Below are positions 50,786 to 56,788 of a stretch of 64,000 bases of DNA, one piece after another; positions within the stretch are counted from its first letter, which is position 1; the number at the start of each line of letters is the position of its first letter. The notes beneath the pieces were generated by a model. It saw only the letters and a list, made by a program, of their open reading frames with translations, had not been told where the DNA came from and made no database searches. The position numbers were made by a program, and so were the translations under genes. The stretch is from a bacterium (GTDB lineage: Bacteria; Sumerlaeota; Sumerlaeia; MVZB01): contig JAJFUE010000060.1 in the NCBI GenBank assembly GCA_021372575.1, forward strand, positions 45,997 to 109,996, written 5' to 3'.

Positions 50786-52996
50786 TTACGCCTTTTCGTG
50801 GACGGTGCGGCTGAGGGAGAGGACGCCGGGGATGGTGGCGAGGCGGTTGAGGACCGTGTTGAGTTCTTCCGTGTCTTTAATCAGCAAAATGAATTTTAAA
50901 ATCGCGCGGCCTTCGCGCAGGTTGCTGCTGGTGTGCGCGCCGACGATGTTCACGGCCAGCTGCGTGATCGCCGCCGACACGTCGCTGAGCAGGCCCTTGC
51001 GGTCCTGGCACACGATGCGCAGCGTGACCTTCTGCATGAGGTTGCTCGCGTCGCCCCACTCGACCGGCACGACGCGGTTGTTGAAGTCCGTCGAGCGCTC
51101 GCGGATGCGCGCCAGCGACACGCAGTCGGCCTTGTGGATCGAGATGCCGCGGCCCTGCGTGATGAAGCCGATGATGTCGTCGCCCGGCAGGGGCGAACAG
51201 CAGCGCGCCATGCGCGTCACGGCGCCGTCCATGCCATCGACGAGCACGATCGCGCCGGCGCGGCCGCGCCGGATCGCGCGCGGGATCCGTTTCTGCTCGG
51301 GCGGATGCAGCACCTGGCCGAGGCGGCCGAGAAGGCTTCCGCCGCGCAGCGTGCCGCAGCCGAGCTCGACGAGCAGGTCCTCCCACGTCGGGACGTTGAA
51401 GCTGCGCAGCGTCGGCTTGAGGATTTCCTCGACTTGGTCCTCGCCGACGTTGTTGCCGAACCGCGCGCGCACGCCTTCCATCAGCAGGTGCCGGCCGCGC
51501 TCGAGGAACTCCTCGTGCTGGCTTTCCTTGAGCCAGTGCCGGATCTTGTTGCGCGCGCGGCCCGTTTGCGCGAACTGCAGCCAGTCGGGCGTGGGGTGCG
51601 CGTTTTTGTTCGTGATGATTTCGACGATGTCGCCGGTCTTGAGCTCGGTGCGGATCGACATCATGCGGTTGTTGATGCGCACGCCCGCGCATTGCAGGCC
51701 GAGCTGCGAGTGGATGCGGAACGCGAGGTCGAGCGCCGTCGCGCCGCGCGGCACCTCGATGATGTCGCCCTTGGGCGTATAGACGAAGACCGACGTTTCA
51801 AACACGTCGGTCTTCAAGTCGGTCATGAACTCGCTCGGGTCGCGCACTTCCTGGAGCCAATCGACGAGCTGGCGCAGCCACTGCAGCCGTTTCTCGTCGT
51901 TCTGCCAACCCTTGACCGGCGCGGCCGCGCCGCCTTCCTTGTATTTCCAGTGCGCGGCGATGCCTTCCTCGGCGACGTGGTGCATTTCGCGCGTGCGGAT
52001 CTGGATCTCGACAACCTCGTTCTGCACGCCGATGATGCTCGTGTGGATCGACTGGTAGCCGTTCTCCTTGGGCGTCGCGATGTAGTCCTTGAACCGCCCC
52101 GAGATCGGCTTCCACAGCGAATGCACGATGCCGAGGATGTCGTAGCATTCGGTGATCGAATCGGTGATCACGCGGATGGCGATGATGTCGTGGACCTCGT
52201 CGAAGCTCAAGCCCTGGCGCTGCATCTTGCGGAACAGGCTGTAGAGGTTCTTGCGGCGGCCCTGGATGATCGCCGGGATGCCGCGCGCCTTGAGTTCCTC
52301 GCTGAGCATCTGGCGCGTCGTATCGACGATCTCCTGGTCGCGCTTGCTGCGCACCTCCATTTTCTTTTTGAGGTTCGCGAACGCCGCCGGGTGCAGGTGC
52401 CGCATCGCGAGGTCCTCGAGGTGCGTGCGCATGCGGATCATGCCGAGCCGGTTGGCCAGCGGGGCATAAATGTCCATCGTCGCCTGAGCGATCGCGCGCC
52501 GCCGTGCCAGGGGCAGGTGCTCGAGCGTCTGCATGTTGTGGAGGCGGTCGCAGAGCTTGATCAGCACGACGCGCACGTCGCGTGCCATCGCCAGGATCAT
52601 CTTGCGCAGGTTGACGACCTGGTGCTCCTGGTCGGTCTGCACGGTCAGGGTGGAGATCTTCGTCACGCCATCGACGAGCGTCGCGACCTCCTCGCCGAAC
52701 TGCGCCTTGAGCGACTCGTACGTTTCGCCGCAGTCCTCGATCGTGTCGTGCAGCAGCCCCGCCGCGACGGTGACGGGTTCGTTCACGAGCCCCGCCAGCA
52801 GCCACGCCACGCGCGCCGGGTGCGCGAAGTAGGGCTCGCCCGACTTGCGCAGCTGCTTCTCGTGGTCCTCGCGCGCGCGCTCGTAAGCCTTGCGGATGAG
52901 CGCGCCGGCCTCATCGTTCGGGCGCGGGTCCATGCGGCCAAGAATGTCCTCGACCGTTGGCAATCCTTGGGGCTCGGGCAAAATCAGACGGTCCAC
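50786..52996 (-). CDS. rel: Bifunctional (p)ppGpp synthetase/hydrolase
   Basis: A 736-residue Rel/SpoT enzyme controlling the stringent response. Order: HD hydrolase domain with F-A-H-P and L-L-H-D-T-I-E-D intact (so ppGpp hydrolysis is likely active); synthetase domain with G-R-F-K-D-Y-I-A-T-P-K-E-N-G-Y-Q-S-I-H-T; TGS domain starting V-Y-T-P-K-G-D-I; and a C-terminal ACT domain (V-T-L-R-I-V-C-Q-D-R-K-G-L-L). The GTG start at 52996 has GAGGAGT four bases upstream and overlaps the end of the GH57 gene by 13 bases. A longer reading upstream lies entirely inside the GH57 gene and is not real. Confidence 0.95.
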   Translation of the reverse strand: MDRLILPEPQGLPTVEDILGRMDPRPNDEAGALIRKAYERAREDHEKQLRKSGEPYFAHPARVAWLLAGLVNEPVTVAAGLLHDTIEDCGETYESLKAQFGEEVATLVDGVTKISTLTVQTDQEHQVVNLRKMILAMARDVRVVLIKLCDRLHNMQTLEHLPLARRRAIAQATMDIYAPLANRLGMIRMRTHLEDLAMRHLHPAAFANLKKKMEVRSKRDQEIVDTTRQMLSEELKARGIPAIIQGRRKNLYSLFRKMQRQGLSFDEVHDIIAIRVITDSITECYDILGIVHSLWKPISGRFKDYIATPKENGYQSIHTSIIGVQNEVVEIQIRTREMHHVAEEGIAAHWKYKEGGAAAPVKGWQNDEKRLQWLRQLVDWLQEVRDPSEFMTDLKTDVFETSVFVYTPKGDIIEVPRGATALDLAFRIHSQLGLQCAGVRINNRMMSIRTELKTGDIVEIITNKNAHPTPDWLQFAQTGRARNKIRHWLKESQHEEFLERGRHLLMEGVRARFGNNVGEDQVEEILKPTLRSFNVPTWEDLLVELGCGTLRGGSLLGRLGQVLHPPEQKRIPRAIRRGRAGAIVLVDGMDGAVTRMARCCSPLPGDDIIGFITQGRGISIHKADCVSLARIRERSTDFNNRVVPVEWGDASNLMQKVTLRIVCQDRKGLLSDVSAAITQLAVNIVGAHTSSNLREGRAILKFILLIKDTEELNTVLNRLATIPGVLSLSRTVHEKA

Positions 52997-55209
52997 ATTG
53001 ACTCCTCGAAATCCTCGCCCGGCACGCACACCGAAAGCGGCGCGCGGCTCGGGCAGCGCTCGCGCTCCATCGAGCCCTGCTCGAGCGCGACCTGGAACCG
53101 CAGCATCTGGTTCGGGTCGATCTGGAACCGGCGGCAATCGAAGCGCATCTCGACGATCTTTTCGACGGCGGCCTCGTTCATCGGATCGAGATCGACCCAG
53201 CCCTGTTCGGCGTCTTCCTCGAGCACGCGCGCCGTCGGCCGGCGTTCGCCCGAGAGCGGGCACAGGATCTTGAACGTCCGCTTGCTGAACAGGTACACGA
53301 CCAGCTGCGCGCCGGCCTGGTCGAGCTGGCTCATGAGGCTTTTGACGAGGTCCACGCGCAGATAAAACGCGCTGCGGCTGAACCCGAAATAGAGCGACTC
53401 GATTTCGGACTCCGCCTGGTGCATGGCATCGCCGCCGCTCTTGGGGTTGTAGAGGCCGGCGGCGTACCACTCGAAGAAGTTGCTGACGCGGCCGTCAAGC
53501 TTCGGCTCGATCAGCGCGCGCGGCTGCGCCTGCAGTCCCATGTCGCCGCCGCGGCTGATCGGGATCATCAGCCGGCCGGGCGGCTGCTGGCCGAGCGCCA
53601 TGTAGGCGTTCGTCAGGTGCTGCCGGTAAAGCCGGTCGAACTGGTCGTCGTACTCCGAGCTGTGGTCATCGCCGTACCACCAGTTCCAGTCGCTGCCCTC
53701 GGCGATCAGCAGCGACTTGAGCGCGCGGTCGTAATTGTCCTTCTCCTGCGGCTGCTTTTGGGCCTTGTCCATCGGTTGCGCGAGGTCCTGGCGCGCCTGC
53801 GCGAGCAAATCCCACGCGGCGTTGTCCTCGGGGTGGCCGATCCAGATCGAAAAGTCATGGTTGATCCACGAGCCGCTGGCGAGCCGCTCGAGCCGCCGCG
53901 ACTCGGCCGCGAGCTCCAGGTATTCCGACGGCGTGACGGTCTTGAGCGCCGGCCGGCTGACGAGCCCCTGATACAGCGCGCTCAGGAACGGGACGCCGTC
54001 CCGCTCGTAATGCTCCCAGCAGTTTTCGCCGTCGAGGATGATGCTGACGACGTGCGGCCCCTGCGCCCCGTCGAGCGATTCGTAAATGCGCTCGAGCCGC
54101 CGCAGCATGTCCGACGCCGCGGACTCCGGCGCGACGCCCGCGTAGCGGAAGCCGATCAGGTCGCTCAACTGGTGGTCGCGGAAGAAGATCGCGACCTCCG
54201 AGCCGTCGTGCTGGACCGAATAGGGCCGGTACAGGCGGTCCGGGTCGAGCACGCGGCCGTCGCGGTCGCGCGCGAAGCGGTCGATGCCGAGCGACTGCGC
54301 GAGGATTTCCTCGTCCGTGGCGATCCATTTCACCCCGTTGGCCGCCAGCATCGGCACCAGCTCCGGGCACACCGAGCCCTCCGACGGCCACATCCCGGCG
54401 GGCCGCCGCCCCATCAGTTTCTCGCAGTAATTCAGGCCGAGTTCGATCTGGAGCTTCGCGTCCTCGGGCGCCGCGAACCGCCGCGACGGCAGGTTTGCCT
54501 CCGGCCGCGCGCGCCGCGCGATGCTCGTGTCGATCAGCAGCGGCAGGATCGGATGATAAAACGGCGTCGTCGAGACCTCGATGTTGCCGGCCTTCCACAA
54601 TTCGCCCATTTCCGGGATGATCCGCGCCGTGATCTGCCGCCCGGCCTCGATGACGTATTTCTTTTCCTCTTCGGTGAAGTTGCGGTCCTTGGCGACGAGG
54701 CCGGCGAGCTTGGGGTCGGCCTCGCGCAGCATCGGGTCGATCCACGCGAGGAAGAACCACGTCTGCAGGTCGCGCATTTCGGCGGGGCTGAACAGCCGCG
54801 CCATGCGGCGCAGCTCGTCGGGATTGTCGCACGACCCGCGGCGGCCGAGCAGGTCGGCGTAGCGCTTGCTCGCGCGGATCATGCGCCCCTCGTGCGCGCT
54901 GAAGAAATCGCGCAGCAGCTCGACGCGCTCGTCCAGCGTGAGTTCCTCGGCGTTTTGCCCGGCGAGCGTCAAATACCGGTCATGGGCCGTGCCGTTGCCG
55001 TAGTCCTCGATCTGCTCGAGCAGCGAGGGAACCATGTTGAACGTGACGCGCAGGCCGTCGAACTTCGCCGCCAGCAGCGGCATGTCGAGATAGTCCTTCG
55101 TGGCGTGCAGCCGCACCCACGGCATCATGTATTCCTCGCGCTGCACGTCCTTGTAATAAGGCTGGTGCATGTGCCACAGGATCATGACGTGTAAGGGCGG
55201 ACGGCTCAT
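52984..55209 (-). CDS. GH57 alpha-amylase/amylopullulanase-type glycoside hydrolase
   Basis: A 741-residue protein. The GH57 start is L-H-V-M-I-L-W-H-M-H-Q-P-Y-Y (motif H-Q-P). Then come F-N-M-V-P-S-L-L-E-Q, W-P-S-E-G-S-V-C-P-E (region of the nucleophile Glu) and S-I-I-L-D-G-E-N-C-W-E (region of the acid Asp). The C-terminal 150 residues (F-E-W-Y-A-A-G-L-Y ... Y-F-G-F-S-R) match the extra domain of GH57 amylopullulanases. It likely acts on glycogen or starch-like glucans. There is no signal peptide, so the enzyme is intracellular. Its stop overlaps the start of rel. Confidence 0.88.
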   Translation of the reverse strand: MSRPPLHVMILWHMHQPYYKDVQREEYMMPWVRLHATKDYLDMPLLAAKFDGLRVTFNMVPSLLEQIEDYGNGTAHDRYLTLAGQNAEELTLDERVELLRDFFSAHEGRMIRASKRYADLLGRRGSCDNPDELRRMARLFSPAEMRDLQTWFFLAWIDPMLREADPKLAGLVAKDRNFTEEEKKYVIEAGRQITARIIPEMGELWKAGNIEVSTTPFYHPILPLLIDTSIARRARPEANLPSRRFAAPEDAKLQIELGLNYCEKLMGRRPAGMWPSEGSVCPELVPMLAANGVKWIATDEEILAQSLGIDRFARDRDGRVLDPDRLYRPYSVQHDGSEVAIFFRDHQLSDLIGFRYAGVAPESAASDMLRRLERIYESLDGAQGPHVVSIILDGENCWEHYERDGVPFLSALYQGLVSRPALKTVTPSEYLELAAESRRLERLASGSWINHDFSIWIGHPEDNAAWDLLAQARQDLAQPMDKAQKQPQEKDNYDRALKSLLIAEGSDWNWWYGDDHSSEYDDQFDRLYRQHLTNAYMALGQQPPGRLMIPISRGGDMGLQAQPRALIEPKLDGRVSNFFEWYAAGLYNPKSGGDAMHQAESEIESLYFGFSRSAFYLRVDLVKSLMSQLDQAGAQLVVYLFSKRTFKILCPLSGERRPTARVLEEDAEQGWVDLDPMNEAAVEKIVEMRFDCRRFQIDPNQMLRFQVALEQGSMERERCPSRAPLSVCVPGEDFEESMWTV

Positions 55210-55373
55210 GGTTGACTCGTTTCTCGTTGTGAGCGGAGCGAGCCCCACGCGGTCCAGCCGCAAAGGCTCGGTCCACTGCTGCCTTATAGCCATTTTCTAC
55301 CGGGGGTTCACCAATTGTCAATCAGCCCGATTTGACAGGGACGCGTGGGGTAAAGCGATTTGATCGCGAGCCA

Positions 55374-55390
55374 CTAGCTCACGCTCGGGG
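55374..55390. repeat. Truncated copy of the CCCGAGCGTGAGC repeat
   Basis: CTAGCTCACGCTCGGGG, part of the repeat at 5339. It forms the last codons and stop of the truncated tape measure fragment. Confidence 0.6.
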
Positions 55391-55727
55391 CAATGCAATG
55401 AATGCCGCGTTCGGCGAACTGGTTCGTGAATGATTCAGCGGCATCCTCCAAGGCCTGAAGGTCTTTCGTTCCGACCGATGACATTTCGGCCAACGCTTTT
55501 TGAGTAGCGGCGGTGGAAGCAATGAGAGCGGCAGGGACGGCGATCAACGCCAGCCCGGCTCCGATCATCATTGTCCCTTTTTGAATGCGATCGAAATTGC
55601 GTGACATGCGCTCGCTGGCCGCGGCAACCGAGGCATCGAGCGAGGTCATCGCCGACTGCACGCGCGCTGCGTTCTGCGTAAACATGTCCTTCATGGACAC
55701 TACAATGCCCATGCCCAGATCGTTCAT
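55374..55727 (-). pseudogene. N-terminal fragment of a phage tail tape measure protein
   Basis: 117 codons. M-N-D-L-G-M-G-I-V-V-S-M-K-D-M-F-T-Q-N-A and D-R-I-Q-K-G-T-M-M-I-G-A-G-L-A followed by A-A-T-Q-K-A-L-A-E-M are the usual start of tape measure proteins of tailed phages, which normally run to 700 or more residues. After E-S-F-T-N-Q-F-A the homology-like sequence ends in a dispersed repeat that supplies the stop codon. It is a dead remnant. Confidence 0.75.
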
Positions 55728-55829
55728 AACGAGTTAAACTCTCCGTTTTAGGCCATTGGGAGTCGCCAAACATATTGGCAATCGCTTGGTTGTTGGCTAT
55801 GCTCGTTGGGAAGGAAGGGAGTGTGCGAG

Positions 55830-56336
55830 ATGAAAAAAATTATATTGATAATCACTCTCCCTATCGTCTTGTTCATACTGTGGAATCAATTTACGGCCAA
55901 CATTGAAGCACGTGCTCGAATGAAGCAATTCAAAGATCTCAAGCTGGCGTATGCAGTTTCTAAAGCACTCAAAAATTCGCCAAGCCTTGTTTCATTCAAG
56001 ATGGAACCAAATGTTCCAATAAAAATCAGCCAACTCCCCTCTCCCTTCAAGGATGCGAAAGAATATGAACACTACTATTTGATTAAGACATCCAACGGGA
56101 TTGTGTTCTACCGAGAAGCCCCGGATATTAAGGGTTACATTAATCGGCTTGAACGCACCTCAAATTTGGAACAAGCTCTCAATTTTACTTATGACCTATC
56201 CACGGGGACAACCACGGATACATGGAAAATGGTAATCATTTCACCATCTGCTACTGAAAATTCCTTTTATACAATTCCCAAAGGAAACGCCTCTATTCAG
56301 GGTCTCAGACGATATGATGATTCGGCATTTAATTAA
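55830..56336 (+). CDS. A+T-rich membrane-anchored protein of unknown function (possible phage moron)
   Basis: A 168-residue protein. A short basic start (M-K-K) is followed by one hydrophobic segment (I-I-L-I-I-T-L-P-I-V-L-F-I-L-W), then a soluble domain rich in Lys/Asn/Tyr. No family is recognised. GGGAG lies before the ATG at 55830. It is clearly A+T-rich compared with everything around it and is on the opposite strand to the tail genes between which it sits. That is typical of a moron (cargo) gene of a prophage or a recent import. Confidence 0.6.
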   Translation: MKKIILIITLPIVLFILWNQFTANIEARARMKQFKDLKLAYAVSKALKNSPSLVSFKMEPNVPIKISQLPSPFKDAKEYEHYYLIKTSNGIVFYREAPDIKGYINRLERTSNLEQALNFTYDLSTGTTTDTWKMVIISPSATENSFYTIPKGNASIQGLRRYDDSAFN

Positions 56337-56353
56337 TTTAAGTATACTAAACT

Positions 56354-56581
56354 TCATCGGCGCCGCCGTTCCATTTCCATCCGTTCAAATTCAAGTTGGC
56401 GTTCCAAGGTCTTGACGAACTGTTGCCGAACCCCGAGCGGCAGCGATTTTGTTTCCGACCAATCCCAGTGCAGTCCGCCGTAAGCGAGGAAAAACGCATC
56501 GCTTACAAGCGAGCTGTGAGGAATAAAAAAGAGGGTTCCGACTCCAGTCGCGTGCGGATCGGGGTGCCGCACGCCTCGCAT
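56354..56581 (-). CDS. Phage tail assembly protein, T-like part in the -1 frame
   Basis: The reading continues the preceding tail gene in the -1 frame: after the slippery site at 56524-56530 it reads I-P-H-S-S-L-V-S-D-A-F-F-L-A-Y-G-G-L-H-W-D-W-S-E-T. It ends in a charged helix (R-Q-L-E-F-E-R-M-E-M-E-R-R-R-R). I recall this H-S-S-x-V-S-D ... G-G-L-H-W segment as part of tail-assembly proteins next to tape measure genes. There is no convincing start codon of its own, so it is likely made only as a fusion. Codons before 56530 are not expected to be used. Confidence 0.55.
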   Translation of the reverse strand: MRGVRHPDPHATGVGTLFFIPHSSLVSDAFFLAYGGLHWDWSETKSLPLGVRQQFVKTLERQLEFERMEMERRRR

Positions 56582-56784
56582 TCGATTTCTATCACGGTGT
56601 CGATCCCGCCATCGACCCGTGCCATTTCCGCCCGAAGCGCCGCTCGATCACGCATCGGCAGATCGGCGAGCATCTTCTTGTTCGGCGCGGCGCTGTCGAT
56701 GGTCAGGATGCGGATCGGCCTACCAGGGTAGGTGATCAGCAAACACGGTAGGCCGCTTTCGCCGAAAGCGGCATGGAAAAACAT
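56503..56784 (-). CDS. Phage base plate/tail assembly protein, G-like part
   Basis: 93 codons. From about residue 22, R-P-I-R-I-L-T-I-D-S-A-A-P-N-K-K-M-L-A-D-L-P-M-R-D-R-A-A-L-R-A-E-M is followed by E-I-E-C-E-A-C-G-T-P-I. I recall this as the 'T4-like base plate' protein found before tape measure genes in Mu-like and other prophages. The first 20 or so residues come from the REP-like palindrome at 56747, so the original N-terminus is lost. The frame stops at 56503 soon after the slippery heptamer. Confidence 0.6.
   Translation of the reverse strand: MFFHAAFGESGLPCLLITYPGRPIRILTIDSAAPNKKMLADLPMRDRAALRAEMARVDGGIDTVIEIECEACGTPIRTRLESEPSFLFLTARL
56524..56530 (-). promoter_or_regulatory. Candidate -1 ribosomal frameshift site T TTT TTA
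   Basis: On the minus strand, codons TCT-TTT-TTA-TTC of the G-like frame contain the canonical slippery heptamer T-TTT-TTA in the right phase. Slipping back one base continues into the T-like frame. This is the lambda G/GT arrangement just before a tape measure gene. Confidence 0.55.
56747..56775. repeat. REP-like palindrome at the edge of the phage remnant
   Basis: GGTAGGCCGCTTTC-GCCGAAAGCGGCATG, in the family described at 5218. It forms one border of the tail remnant; the other border is the repeat at 55374. Confidence 0.7.
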
Positions 56785-56788
56785 GCTC

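Noticed and set aside
52997..53470. Longer rel extending 158 codons upstream
   Set aside because: The extension lies wholly within the GH57 gene in another frame, has Arg/Pro-rich shadow composition, and a GTG with a strong ribosome binding site lies at 52996.
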